The position numbers were made by a program, and so were the translations under genes. Of a DNA stretch of 64,000 nt, positions 1 through 12,134 are shown in pieces. Position 1 is the first letter of the stretch; the number at the start of each line of letters is the position of its first letter. This DNA is from Larix kaempferi (taxonomy: Eukaryota; Streptophyta; Pinopsida; Pinales; Pinaceae): NCBI GenBank assembly GCA_027924585.1, contig BSBM01000179.1, positions 14,356,501 to 14,420,500 of the forward strand. The letters run 5' to 3'. The notes under the pieces are model-generated. The model ran no database searches. It was not told the DNA's origin and was given only the letters and a program-made list of their open reading frames with translations.

Positions 1-66
1 CAGTTTGCTGTGAGTGGCCACTGTGTTGATGGATTGAATGGGTTGGGAGTCTGGGACGGATGGGGA

Positions 67-470
67 ATGGTAATTATCACAGTATGGCAGGATCATGGTG
101 GTCAAATATATCATCTGTAGAGACTACATATTTTTCTTGAGTAATCGTACACGTATCACTCCATTCCTTGAATATCCAACGGCCAACATGCCTGTTGCTA
201 GCGCATTAAATGGCGTACAGCAGGATTAATAATATTCGCAGTAAATGATGGATTGTATCACTCGTGTGAATAATCTCATCATGCTTTCAGTCCACATGAA
301 GTTTATGTCTTGTCACCAACAAAGTCTCTGGATGAGGTCAATGGTAATTATCATAGTATGGCAGGATCATGGTGGCCATTGATATCATCTGTAGCGAGTA
401 CAGATTTTGCTGGAGTAATTGTACACATATTACTCCAATCGATTCATTGAAAATCCTACGGCCAACATGC
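67..470. repeat. Imperfect direct duplication, about 125 bp twice
   Basis: Positions 67-191 and 341-470 are diverged copies. Both start with ATGGTAATTATCA, run through GTATGGCAGGATCATGGTGG and end in CGGCCAACATGC. The spacing is about 274 bp, so this may be two monomers of a longer tandem unit. No coding potential is visible. The rest of 1-660 holds no gene that I can support; a TATATAA at about 550-556 next to CACGTG-type boxes (about 538-574) is promoter-like but nothing recognisable lies downstream. Confidence 0.75.
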
Positions 471-683
471 TTGGTACCATTAATATCCTTAATATTCGTT
501 TAAAAAATATTTAAACTAATTTTAAAAATAAAATATGCCACATGTCACTATATAAGCATTCCACGTGTCTCCAAATTTATAGAATTTTTGCTTCAAAGAC
601 CTTGCTAGCAAGTAGAAATATTCTCAGAGAAAGAGTGGCCACTTGGCCGCTCTTTCTCTAAGGCGTTCTATTTTCACCATTCA

Positions 684-1110
684 CTCGTAGATGAAAGTTC
701 GGCCGACCCATCTTATTCCCAATATTCTTTTCATAATAGTTTGACACTGCAAGAAGGGTCGGTCGATCCTTCTTGTGTTCTGCATTATGTATATAGCTGA
801 ATTTCTGGATAAAAGTTTTCACAAATAACTACGAAAAGAAGGGGCGTTCGATCCTTCTTGTCGAAAAATAAGGATAAAAAACAAAATTACTCAGAAACCT
901 TTTTTATATGTTATAACTTACAAGGTGTTCTATTTTTACATTTCCCTCGTAATTGAAGGGTCGACCGACCCATCTTATTCCCAATATTATTTTTATAATA
1001 GTTCAACACTACAAAAGGGTCGAGCGATGCTTCTTATTCCCAGTATTATTTTCAAAATAGTTCGACACTGCAAGAAGGGTCAGTTGATCCTTCTTGTGTT
1101 CTCCCTTTTA
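684..1110 (+). repeat. Forward array of palindrome-centred repeats
   Basis: About six copies of an imperfect palindrome of the form AAGGGTCGRYCGAYCCTT occur here (near 696, 753, 838, 954, 1014 and 1072). They are separated by related spacers that begin with CCCAATATT or CCCAGTATT. The same units occur in reverse orientation at 1880-2395, so the two arrays form the arms of a large, diverged inverted repeat. The short ORF at 925-1113 is a product of the repeat and is not called as a gene. Confidence 0.75.
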
Positions 1111-1879
1111 TGATATTTCATTCTATTTAAAAAAGAAAAAAGAAATAATGCTTCGATTTAAACAAACAAAAAGAAAGAATGTTTCTATTTAAAATAAAAC
1201 AATTAACCTGTTTCTAGGTTGTAAGATTAAGACAAGTAAACGGCTGAGATCTAATCTAGGGAATGCGGAAGACGAGTTGCGGGGGTTTAATTGTTTTGAA
1301 ATATATACAACATTCCCGCAATGCACAATTGTGGGTTGTGGGACTACATCTCGAAATAAAAACAAACAAAAGTTTCACAATCCGCAATCTTAATTGCAGG
1401 TTGCGGAAATGCATGTCGCAAATCCATTACTCAAACAGTTCCCGCAATCCGCAATCATGTATAACTATATAGCCACTTCAACAATCTATAGCATGATATG
1501 ATGGTGCATTCATTTTTCTGAAACGATGAATTATGGAGGGCATTCTCTCAGAGCAGTTTTGACTACTTTTTCCATACTTTGTCAATTTCCAAAGTTTCAC
1601 AAACTTGCCATACGTTTTATAGAATGATGTCACATTGCAACACTGAGTTAATGATAACACCAGAACACCATCATGTATCTTTCAATGCCATGTCATCATA
1701 CATGCCATGTCATCATACATGTCATGTCATCATCACACATTCCATGTCATCATAGATGCCATTTCATCACTTCCTATGGCGTCAATTCTCTCATTGAGGC
1801 TCACACGTGTGAAATTTTTGCCTTCCAAAATAGAGATCAATTCATGTATAACCATCAGGGTCAATACTGGATAAATATA
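1111..1879. other. Spacer between the two inverted arrays, no gene
   Basis: This stretch has an A-rich segment (1120-1200), a block with repeated CCGCAAT and its complement (about 1262-1460) that could form small hairpins, and a short tandem repeat of ATGTCATCATACATGCC type (about 1676-1770). ORFs here are short, overlap on both strands and have no recognisable motif. Confidence 0.5.
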
Positions 1880-2395
1880 AATCACAAGAAGGGTCGGTCG
1901 ACCCTTCTGGTAGTCTAGAACTAGTATGAAAATAATATTGGGCATAAGAAGGGTCGGCCGCCCCTTTATTTATGAGGGAATTGTGCAAATATTCAACCTA
2001 CGAAGTATAGGCTGCCAATTCATGCATATCCTGGATGTCGAAGACTGCAAAAATACTAAGCACAAGAAGGGTCGATCGACCCTTCATTTAAAAGAGAAAT
2101 GAAGAACAATTAATGTATGAAGGTTGGGACAACATTTCCCCACTACCGACTTCTGCATTATGCAGCAGGGATCAGGACATTGCCTATGTTATAACATGTA
2201 AACAATATTTATCCCAACTGCCGACAAGAAGGATCGGTCGCCCCTTCTTTTAGTAGATAATTGTGAACACCAATATCCAACAATTCACCTATATCCAGAA
2301 TGGTGAACACAAGAAGGATCAAACCACCCTTCTTGTAGTCTAGAACTATAATGAAAATAATAATGGGCAGAAGAAGGGTCGGCCGCCCCTTCATT
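1880..2395 (-). repeat. Reverse array of palindrome-centred repeats
   Basis: About six more copies of the palindromic core are found near 1886, 1947, 2062, 2223, 2309 and 2370, in reverse orientation to 684-1110. The copy at 2066-2085, GAAGGGTCGATCGACCCTTC, is a perfect 20-bp palindrome. The reverse complement of about 2215-2389 aligns with about 707-868 across both core and spacer, which shows that whole units and not only the motif are inverted. Confidence 0.75.
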
Positions 2396-2513
2396 CATTT
2401 ATTTTGAGCCTCATTCAAAACTGGGGTGTTGGTTAATGACATTCAACTTCAAATGACCATCATATTATATAGACACAAATATCAAAAGAAAAAGTATGGT
2501 TTTAAAACCTGTA

Positions 2514-2780
2514 TTTTGCACTTTTGGAAACGGATTTGGCAGTTTCAGAACCGGTTTGGCCACTTTCGGAACCGGATTTTGCACTTTTGGAACCGGTTTT
2601 TGGCTATTTAGAAACCGGTTTTGTCACTTTTGGAACCTTGATTTGGCACTTTCAGAATCCGTTTTGGCAATTTTGGAATCGGTTTTGGCACTTTCAGAAC
2701 TGGTTTTGGCACTTCTAAAACCGGTTTTGGCACTTTTGGAACCTAGATTTGGCGGTTTTGGAACCGGATTTTGCTTGATT
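2514..2780. repeat. 21-bp minisatellite with AACCGGTT core
   Basis: About a dozen variants of ACTTTTGGAACCGGTTTTGGC follow one another. Because 21 is a multiple of three, all frames stay open and give heptapeptide repeats rich in Phe, Gly and Leu. This explains the overlapping ORFs at 2426-2870, including a 124-codon one. I treat them as repeat artefacts and not as a protein gene. Confidence 0.85.
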
Positions 2781-2870
2781 TTGGAGTTTAGAAAGGTGGT
2801 TTTAGCCCATCTTCAAAGTGACTTGGACTGGAATAAGTCCAAGTTTAATGAAATTGGCGTTTTGGGGTAA

Positions 2871-4635
2871 AATGAGACATAAATGTAATGTGGTGGGTTT
2901 TCACAGATGGAAATATTTAGGGGGGTATTGATGTCAACTCAAAGGGAGAATGGTATCAGTATGAATCCATGGGTGACTCATCGTAAAATGCTCTGAACAA
3001 AGGCGACTATGGGTGCTGCCATAAAATGAGACTATGTACAATCTGCAAGAGTGATTATGAGCATTTATTGATAAATGGATTCTCTGATGCATGGGAACCG
3101 AAGAGGGAGCACTAGGGAGTACTACAATATCATGGCTTCCCAGATGTGTGGACATGTGAGAAAAGGGAGTGCTTAAAATCATTATTACATAACAGTTGCT
3201 GAGGTGGATGGAAAGCTCCACAATATAAGGGGGAATAATAAGGAGATAAGTGTCCAATGAATGAACAAATGAATTAATGACTAGGTGATAGAAGATGAAA
3301 CTAATGGATGTGTAGGACATTGATGGTAATCTCCTTGGTGACTGATGAATTGTGGAAAATAACGTAACTTGTGCAGTATGGATGGAGTGGTGGGATCATG
3401 AATGTGTGATATGAGACAACAGAACGCCATAAAGGGCATAAGTTTGGGAGTCCATGAGTATGCCATTAAGTGATGAGGGAAGAGTAATATGTGGTTCAGT
3501 GCAAGATCATAAACTAGATGGACTCATAATCCTACAGAAAGAGTAACATCATGGGTGCCAAATGGAAAAGGGCACTAAAAAATGGCATCCATGTGAACGA
3601 GGATCTACTATCGAGTAAGGAAAAATGAAAGTGTGGCTAGGTTGGGTCACTTACCTAAACATGGTCCTACATGAATAGAGGGGGTGACAAGGTTGATGCA
3701 CATGATTTTATTCAAAGGGGAAGCACCTATATTTCATTTTGAAAAAGTATACCTCCAGGGAGCAATTGCAGGCCGAAATGGATGGACCTCATCACAACCT
3801 ATGCTTGTACACATGGAAATGACACTCAAGCATAAAAGTGCGTCTAGAAATTAAACCAAGTATAAAAGTAGCATATAACATAGAAAAAGGTATAAGGTAC
3901 AAGTATGGATGCAAAATTAGGTGGACAAAAAAATGTCCCCCAAATTTTTTTCTATGTCATGGAAAATGGATCAAATATTCAAGAAGATCACAAAATTAAA
4001 ATTTCAACTATACAAATGACACATCAAGTGGATGTCATATAAGGTCGTGGTGCTCAAAAGAAAAAAAGGACCTAAATGACCTTAAACATGGGTGGACCCA
4101 CCAATCCATGTGTCATTTTGACTATTCATAATTGGAGGAGTGTGGAGAGACTAGAACTTCAAGCGCTAATTTATTCTGATTCAATCATTAGATTTGGATT
4201 TGGCGACTTGCAAGTTAGTGGCCTCATCCTCCTATTCATTTATGTCCATTTAGTTTTTTGTTTTTTTCCAGGGGTCCCTAGAGAACCCCTTGAGGGTTTT
4301 AGGGCTGGGTCACACCTATCAATGGAATCCCACTAACTCAGGTTACAAGATTTCCCTCGATAGGTGTGACTAGTTTTCTATTGCTTGACAGACAGAAGCG
4401 ACCTCGGGTCACATCTGTTGGGAGAACATAAGCGACTCAGGCCACACTGCTCTTTAGACTAGGTGCGACCTAGGAGATGAATGTTTGAGAGACAAAGGTG
4501 AATTGAGGTAGCACATGTTTGGGGAACAAAAGCAACTTAGGATGCACTATTATCCAGAACAAGTGTGACCTAGGTCACATCTTTCTTTGAGAAAGCTGTT
4601 GACTTCAGTGAAGATTGAAATTTTGACAATCGACT
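2871..4635. other. Intergenic, with a degenerate repeat at its right end
   Basis: No gene is supported. The 128-codon minus-strand ORF at 2934-3320 has no recognisable domain and biased, low-complexity composition. From about 4300 to 4590 a degenerate repeat alternates GCGACCTAGG-like and GGTCACA-like stretches with GGGAGAACA-type spacers, in three or four diverged copies. Confidence 0.45.
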
Positions 4636-6235
4636 AACCCTGTTGATGGTGGAATGCAAGATGAGGGTGAACTAGAGGGAGAGAGACATTGTGGACATCA
4701 TGAAATCCATTTGTGATTATAATCATGTTCATGATATATTATCTCAATATGGGTTACTCAAGTTCACTGAGAACTCGCTGATGAGGACAGTGTGACTGCT
4801 GCTCAACAAGATCATTGAGTACTAGGATCAGGAGGTTGGAGAATTCATTGTATAAGGTGAGCAAATTGAGATCACTCTGCATGATGTTTAATTTATGATT
4901 GGCATCCCATTACTGGATTCCATATGTGACATTAATCCTGTGCATCTACAATATGTGGACATGGATGATATCTTGGCTCCTCACTGTATGGATGGCGCCA
5001 GGGTAATTTTTAGGGGCGAAATTTTGCCAATTGGCTATTTTTGAGCTTTTTTTCAAAAAATAAATTATCTATTTGGTCATTTTTAGTCTCTAATATCGCC
5101 TATATTTACATAATTATGTTTTTTTATCATAATATTCGCCAAAATTTACATGTTTCAGTAGTAAATTGTAGGTTTCATATTTAATATTCGCCTACATATA
5201 TATATATATATATATATAATATTAGAATCCTTAAAAAATGCCCTAGATGGAGCGTAGTTACATGGATCTTATCTACTCTTAGTGGAGTACATACTTAGAT
5301 ATGTGGTTGATTACTATAGGGGTTTTATGAGTGTTGGGATTGAGTGGGACCCACAATATCTTGGGAATATAGATGCGCATTATAGAGTAGATGTTGCTAG
5401 GGACCTACTTTGAGTGGGCCCAAGTTTTACTAACAATGGTCTGGCTTTATCTGAACCATTGCAACTGACACTGTGGAAACTTTAGGTTTTCCACTTTATC
5501 TGTGATTTGTTTGTTGAGAGAGTTCCCATGATGAGACCTCACCTTCTAGCATTGTATAATAGGTCGATGGATCCTTAGATGCACTACTAGGGAGAGATGA
5601 TGATACGTGAGGGTGGCAGTGTTGTTGGTCAGATATTCAGTCAGGGTTTTTTTGCATAATGGTAGCAACTCCAAGTGGTTATTGAGGACTACCCTTATGT
5701 GTGGATGGAATTTAGGGGCCATCCAGATTTATCATGAAACCTCGTTTAGGCTTGGGTCCTGATGCTATGTATGATTAATGCATTATGATTATAGATGTGT
5801 TTACAACACTACATAGATGGTAGATAGAGTTTTATATATAATCATGGTATTGATGACTTTTCATATGTGTATATAGATGTGGGTTTGATGCCCCTAGCCA
5901 ACTTCCATAGATAGCACAAAAGGGTCAATGGAGTCGACCCTTCCCCCCGGGTGCAACATACGACGAGGAGCCCAGAGGAAATCCTAGAGGGGTTGCTTTG
6001 AGATATTGATTGTCTACTTGAGGGTGTCTCAGACAATGAATGGTAGCATCTAGATGATGAAATTATTGTAGTGTTCTACCAAACACCCCCTATGTGGCAC
6101 ATGGCTATGTGTTGTATTGTAGTAGTTTCACAGGGGATTCATTACTTGATGTGAGGAGAATTTCCTTGCATAAAACATGATAGTGATGAGGAGGAGACTG
6201 TGGAATCCTCTAAGTATTTTGATCACTAGTCAACA
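4636..6235 (+). pseudogene. Decayed protein gene, possibly plant-mobile-domain-like
   Basis: One frame reads convincingly as protein over about 1.6 kb once stops and an insertion are ignored. The clearest part, about 4850-4990, reads EQIEITLHDV, one stop, then FMIGIPLLDSICDINPVHLQ. After the dispersed repeat at 5000-5225 the frame resumes with segments such as EYILRYVVDYYRGF, SVGIEWDPQYLGN, ERVPMMRPHLLALYNRSMDP and, near 5980, SPEEILEGLL. At least a dozen in-frame stops, mostly TAG and TGA, are present, so it is dead. The ITLHDV-x-FMIGIP stretch recalls the start of the plant mobile domain (aminotransferase-like) found in transposon-related plant proteins, but this is a weak impression from memory. 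Neighbours are repeats only. It may be the remnant of a mobile-element accessory gene. Confidence 0.5.
5000..5225 (+). repeat. Dispersed AT-rich repeat inside the pseudogene
   Basis: The block starts near GTAATTTTTAGGGGCGAAATTTTGCC and breaks the reading frame of the surrounding pseudogene. It resembles, in reverse orientation, two blocks at 58608-58860 and 59353-59600, which share a GCTAATTTT stretch, a run of T followed by CAAAAA, and a following AAATTC or AAATTA tract. It ends in a (TA)n run at 5195-5218. The family is unknown; a MITE or a solo-LTR fragment is possible. Confidence 0.4.
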
Positions 6236-6999
6236 ACTTGTAGAGTTTCCCCCAATGCTATAAGCATGGGGATTTTTTACTAATGTATTGATTTTGATAG
6301 AGTTTTTGGGGATCCTTACTGCAAACACTACTATATTTTGGACATATGATTTATATATACAGATGCATGTGGATGCAAACTTTGTTACTTTTTATGATCT
6401 TTTTATTTTGATGATAATTCTTATGCAATGTTTGTATATATGGATGAAAAATAATATGAATGCATGCAAATGATTTACTTCCTTGTTATTGACAATTGAT
6501 ATGCCAGTCCATAATTTACTTATCCATTTGGTATGCTACACTATTGAAACTCCTAGGAACATGGATGAATGTAGTGGATTCAAACTATCTAACTGGTTGT
6601 TTAGTTCACGAGAATTTTCTAAAAAAATAAGGATCATGTACTTGGTAACATTTATTCAATTGTGCAACAAGCAGCTAGGAATCTATATAAACAAAAAGGT
6701 GATGAATGCACATGTGGAGGAAATCATCCAGGATACCAATCACAACATGGTATTCCATCTAGTTGTTGGTGGTTGCACCAATACAGACACCATTTATATG
6801 GATCAATTCATATGATGAGGAATAGAGTACCCATGCAATCAATGAGATATTTGGGCAATATCTAATTGCACCATCAGCATAAATGATGTAGACGATAGGA
6901 TAAGAATCCATTTGATAAGACCAAGGTAAAAAACCATGAGGATCTTTTCAAAAATGGGAAAAGGGAAGGAAATAAAAAGCTACGATACAAAAAACAATG
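6236..6999. other. Intergenic, no supported gene
   Basis: Short plus-strand ORFs at 6483-6865 overlap in two frames and show no recognisable motif. The start of this stretch lies just past the decayed frame and the end approaches the integrase end of element E1, so part of it may be the 3' untranslated region or 3' LTR of E1. I could not identify an LTR boundary. Confidence 0.4.
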
Positions 7000-9900
7000 G
7001 TTTTATTAGATTCACATAGAAACTCTTGAGACACAACCCATTCCGAAAGATTTTCAAGGATTGACCATCTAGACTGGAAAGAAGGCATGCCCCCTTTCTG
7101 AGGTAGATTTTCACAACATAAGGTCACTGCCGCATATACTCGAACTATCCTTTGCCAAGTTTATCATGGGATTAATCATAGGAAAGGACAAGGTCACCTT
7201 CTTGGAATGTTCATGGTTGGACATGGGTTTTGTAATGTACTTTCAACTGCTGCTTGGAAGCTTTGATAGTTTGGAGTTTCGCACGACAATCCTCATCCAA
7301 ATTTTTTTTAGGGTGATCAAGCATTGTTCCAAAGTGGTGGTATTTGGTAAAATTTCAATGACAATGTATAGGGAAGGGATTTGACACTTGATAGGGAGAA
7401 TAGATTCAACTCCATGCAAGAGATGGAATGGGGTGAACCCTGTCACGATTTTGGTTGATGTTCGATATGTCCATAGGCCTTGAGAGAGAATGGTTCCAGT
7501 TGGATTTGTGTTTATCCATCATCCGTTGGAGCATGGTTTCGAGGATTTTGTGAACAACCTCGACTTTTACATTTCCCTCAGGGTAATAGGAAGAGAAAAA
7601 TTGGTGCTCAAATTTCAACATATGCGCAAGTTCCTTCCAGATGGTTTCCTTGGAGTTAGAACCATGACCAGACACAAATTGGTGGGGGATGCCAAATTGA
7701 GTAGTAACGTGGTTGAAGAAGAAACACGTCACAGTGGCCCCAGTACAATTAAAGGTTGGTGTGGATTCAACCCATTTGGTGAATAGTGGACAACCACAAT
7801 TATGTACTTATGGACACCAACCCACATAGGATTGCACTCCATGAAATCGATGACCCACTTGTAGAAGGGGCTGACAATGATGACGAAATGCAATGACATA
7901 GGAGGGGTTCTCGCTCTTGGTGTAAAGAGTTAACAATTACGATAGTGTTTGACCACCACAATGCAATAAAAAAAGGGTTGCCCAGAAATAATAAATGTAG
8001 ATGACCTTTTGGGTGGTATCCATCCTTGAGAGATGGCCACCACAAAATATGCTATGGTATTCATTTAATACTTGTTCATCCTAATCATGTGTGAGACATC
8101 GTCTCAAGATGTCGTCAATGCATCATCGATATAATGCCACTGATAATAAGGTATTGTGGGGATTGATGACTAATTCGATGATGATCGTCGTGGTTTAGGT
8201 GAGGACCAAACTTCGGGGTGCATATATAAACAAGTATGGCCCCGTACCAATGATCATTGGAAGATATGGTGAACAAGTGTTCATCTGGAAGGTTCTCAAT
8301 GAAAGGGGCTGATGCAGAAGTGGATGGTAAATCCATGATAAGCTGCAAAAAATATGAATCCTTGGTGTTATTGGGGGTTACAAATTCGAGATCGTACTCT
8401 TATAGGATAGTGATCCATTTAACGACACTACCTTGGATAAGGTGACGATTCAAGGGATACAGCATGGGATTCAAGTTTGCAATGAAATTGGTTCAACTCA
8501 GTAGTATGTAATGGTGAACAATTTGAACCAAAAATATGATGGTTAAGGCTAACTTATTCTCATGCCGATAGGAGAGAGGTAGACCAGACAAGTTCTAACT
8601 CACATAATATATGTTGTGAGCTTAATGACTTCGGAAATGACATAGTCGTATGCCAAAATGTAAAGGATGAAATTATTTGTAAAGTCTGGAGGGAAAACCA
8701 AGGGGGCATAAATGAAAGCTTGTTTCAACGCGTCAAATGATGCTTTTCTTGCTTGTCCCAAACAAAAGGAACATTGGAATGAAGCAAAGCAAGAATCCAT
8801 GAATTGTTGTGGCATGATCAGGTATGAATCAACGTAAGAGGTTCACCTTTCCTTGAATACTTTGCAATTGGCATAAGGTCCTCAGAGGGGGAAGGATAAT
8901 GATGGATTGAACCATCAAAGGGTCAATGGTGATCCCTTTCTAAGAAATGATGAATCCTAGCAATCGACTGACATGAATGAAAAATATGCACTTGAGGGGG
9001 TTTGAGAATATGTTATATTTATGAGCTCTAACGAACAATTGTCGAAGGTCCCGTAGATGTTGAAAGTGTTTCTTGGAACGTGATGTGATGTTATGCAAGT
9101 ATGCGAGGATAATGCGAACCATATCATGAAAACAATATGACATGGAACGTTGAAAAGTGGCTCCAACGTTCTTGATCCTGAATGGCATTACTCGATAAAT
9201 AAAGGTTCCCAATGGGGTGGTGAATGTGGTTTAGTATGGGTCCTATTGGGAAATTTGAATCTATTTATATGCCAATAATCCATCCATGAAGGAAAAAACC
9301 TCATGCGCAACGCAAATGTCGATGACCTGGTCGGTGAAGGGGGTGGGGAAACTGTCTTTGGGAAATGCCAAATTTAGATCTCAGAAGTCATTATAAACAT
9401 GTATGGTCCATTTATTTTTATTGAATGGAATGGGATTGGAAACCCATCTGGTATACACAATTGGATAAATGAATCTAGCTTTATGCAACTTTTCAATCTT
9501 GGCTTTAATGAGTGACACTTTCGATGGGTGGATAGGTCTTTTCTTTTGATGCACTGGTGCAACTTTTGGCCATGTATCAATATGGTGTTTGACAATGGTA
9601 GGTTTGAGTTTGGGAATTTCAATATAAGACCAAGCAAAGTTTTATGAAACTCTTGAAAGAGAGATTTATAGGAAGCAATCTCTTCAGGAGTATAAGAGGC
9701 ACTTAAAAGAATGTTCTCAGTGGCACCTAGTTTAACCGAAATCTTCACCTAGATGGTGGGAGAGATATTGGCCATATTACCTTCTTCAAAGGAATCCATG
9801 GACGGGATTGGATTCTTGAACCAATAAATGTTACCATGACATATAAATTATCTCAACTTAATAGAGAATTGATCTAGAAATAAAGAAGGGAGATTGGGTT

Positions 9901-10980
9901 CCTCGAGAATGAAATATGCATGATGATGCATATCATCCCAAGGGAATTTGGTTTTGTAAGGGATTCAAGAATATCTTCATCACTTCGAAATGATCGAATA
10001 GACAATTCGTAGGGGCCTGTGCTTGTTGACATGGTTGCAGTATTATGAACTTATGAACAAGGCACCTCGGAGGACGAGATGTAATAAATGTTGGTTGTCC
10101 TATTTGAAGAGGACATGGGAGGGTGCATTTCTTGAATGGTGGTGACTTGGGAATCTAGAGAAATTCGACACAAATAAGCCAAAATAGATCGATATTAGTA
10201 CAACAATGCGAATAATGACCATAAAGGCCACATAATGCACATGGATGGTTGGTGCACCATGATTTGTGACGCTAGAGAAATTCGACACAAATAAGCCAAA
10301 ATAGATCGAGATTAGTACAACGATGCAAATAATGACCATAAAGGCCACATAATGAACATGGATGGTTGGTGCACAATGATTTTTTATGGGGTTTGGGAGC
10401 ATCAGGAAGATGGACAATTGGAGTATTCTCATAATTCTTCTCTTCTATCATTTCTAGATGAGTGTGCAAGATGATAAACTCCAGACACTATTGGGTAGCA
10501 TGAACCAAGAAGACATAGCACATGACAAAAAGCGTGGGTGTTCAAGCAGTGGAATAATGAGGGGGATTAATGGCTTGGTTCGGAGTAGCTTGTGTCATTA
10601 CATTCTTGTATTTTTCCCATCATTCTTCTTGGGAGGAGGTTGGTTTGTGGGTGGGGATTCCTTTGTGACTCCAGGAGGAGGGTTATTGGAAGTACTAATT
10701 GGTTGCACATGAGTCAATATTACCTATGGTGTGGGGTGGTTTTGGTGGAGTAAGGTACCAAATAGGAATCCCTAACATCAAACCATGAAGGTTGAGCATA
10801 TCAATCATATGCAAGCTCACTATTATAGAAAGTGGAAATAGAAACATAATTTGATGAATGGGTGTAGCTCCCCACATGTTCGTGGATAACTGGTTGGGAG
10901 GGGGTGTAAGTTGAGGTTAGGAAGTAGAATTATCATAAGAGATAGTGCACAACTATGATATATCCACCTCATAGGATGGG
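7000..10980 (-). pseudogene. E1 block 5: decayed Ty3/gypsy pol (zinc knuckles to integrase)
   Basis: Read on the minus strand, this is the 3' half of an old gypsy element. From high to low coordinate it has a proline-rich segment with GIPIWYLTPPKPPHTIGNID (about 10695-10790), two CCHC knuckles (10157-10388), a pre-RT linker (about 9750-10080), an RT N-terminal part (9374-9748), RT palm (8940-9212, GTFIYRVMPFRIKNVGATFQ), an RNase H start (8600-8815, KASFDALKQAF), an integrase zinc-finger region (about 7800-8045, WWPSLKDG) and an integrase core and C-terminus (7243-7732). Many stops and frameshifts are present. The catalytic YLDD of RT reads YLHN and the second integrase aspartate position reads HGSN, so it cannot be active. 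It continues upstream in the block at 14678-15373, on the other side of element A. Confidence 0.85.
10157..10388 (-). repeat. 117-bp tandem duplication of a zinc-knuckle segment
   Basis: Units at 10157-10273 and 10274-10388 are near-identical. Each encodes, on the minus strand, a CX2CX4HX4C knuckle: CSLCGLYGHYLHRC in the upstream unit and CALCGLYGHYSHCC in the downstream one. The period is 39 codons, so the duplication kept the frame. It lies inside decayed E1, downstream of the E1 protease block. Confidence 0.85.
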
Positions 10981-11678
10981 TGTTGGAATATTCTCACCAT
11001 CATCATTTGTATTTGGATGCATTGCATGCATTCTGCATGCATGCACCTAGTCAATAGTATGGTCTCCTAGCACCAAGTCCCTAGTTCTAGGCCCCCTAGA
11101 GCCTATTTTTAGTCATCAGTAGCCCTCCTACCTACCTAGTGCACATTGTTTTCATCATCTGGATACTAATGCGCCCTACTACACACTTCTAGGATCACAT
11201 CAGTCAGTTCGTGCATTGATTAGTCAGTTCTTGCATTGATTGCTTAGTTAAACTGACTGTAGCTCCCACATGTCTATATCGGAATGCCACTTGACTACTG
11301 ACAAACTGTCATGCACCCTTGGAGCCTGCTTACCTTTATTAGTTCTCACATGCATCAGTTAGACTTAGTTAGACTCACCTTTGATTGACCTTTGACTATC
11401 GGTGCCCACTACCACTGATTGGGTGATGGTTCCAATGCAGTCCAAGCCATCCATTGAGGAGAATGCGAATCACCTTTGGGGTAATAAAAAATTAATTCTA
11501 TTGTACTCTCATATTTTTTCTAGCTTATACCTTATGAATGACATTACAACATTTTTTCTCATTCTTTGAGTTTCATGTGTGAATATTGATTCAATTCTAT
11601 CTCTTCTTCTCTGCAATTCTTGAGTGATATTTGTGAGGTTTGTTCAAGCTGAGTGATATACACCTGTAGAATTTCACA
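10981..11678 (+). repeat. Element A 5' LTR
   Basis: It starts TGTTGGAATATTCTCACC and ends GTAGAATTTCACA. It aligns along its whole length with 13994-14677, with many substitutions and a few small indels. Confidence 0.88.
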
Positions 11679-11690
11679 TGGTATCAGAAC
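11679..11690 (+). other. Element A primer-binding site (tRNA-iMet)
   Basis: TGGTATCAGAAC follows the LTR with no gap. The usual plant copia site complementary to initiator tRNA-Met is TGGTATCAGAGC, so one position differs. Confidence 0.85.
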
Positions 11691-11929
11691 TTGTTACAAC
11701 TTTTCAATTTGCAATAGTTTATTGAACAACTGTTTTTCAGTAGAGCACCAGAAGCCTCTGGATTTCCATAGCAAATCCTGGTGCTATTTCCTTAAATTCA
11801 CTGGAGCAATCCAGTGAGGTCTAGCCAGGTGTAAAGGATCCGGTCAAAAGTGCTCACTTTCCTAAAGTAGTGTTCTTTAGATTCTGCAACAAACCTCCAG
11901 TCAAATTTCATTGTTTTTTGCAGGTTATT

Positions 11930-12110
11930 CGAAGTGTTCTTGCAGTTACAATAGTTTTGAAGTTTTCTGCAGTTGCAGCATTTTTTTGCAGTTAAAGCAG
12001 TGTCAAATTTTTTCTGTAGTTGTAGTAGTTTTTGCAATTGCAGTAGTTTTTGCAGTTGCAATAGTTCCTACAGTTCCTGCAGTTGCAGCAGTTTTCTGCA
12101 ATTACAGTAG
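11930..12110 (+). repeat. GCAGTT-rich simple repeat in element A leader
   Basis: Variants of TTTTGCAGTTGCAGTAG are repeated about ten times between the primer site and gag. The small ORFs in this stretch come from the repeat. Confidence 0.65.
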
Positions 12111-12134
12111 TAGATTTAGAATTCAACAACAGCT

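Noticed and set aside
2496-2870. 124-codon plus-strand ORF
   Set aside because: It is produced by the 21-bp minisatellite, which leaves all three frames open; there are no features outside the repeat.
2934-3320. 128-codon minus-strand ORF
   Set aside because: His/Ser/Ile-rich composition without any motif, and no sign of codon structure; most likely a chance ORF.
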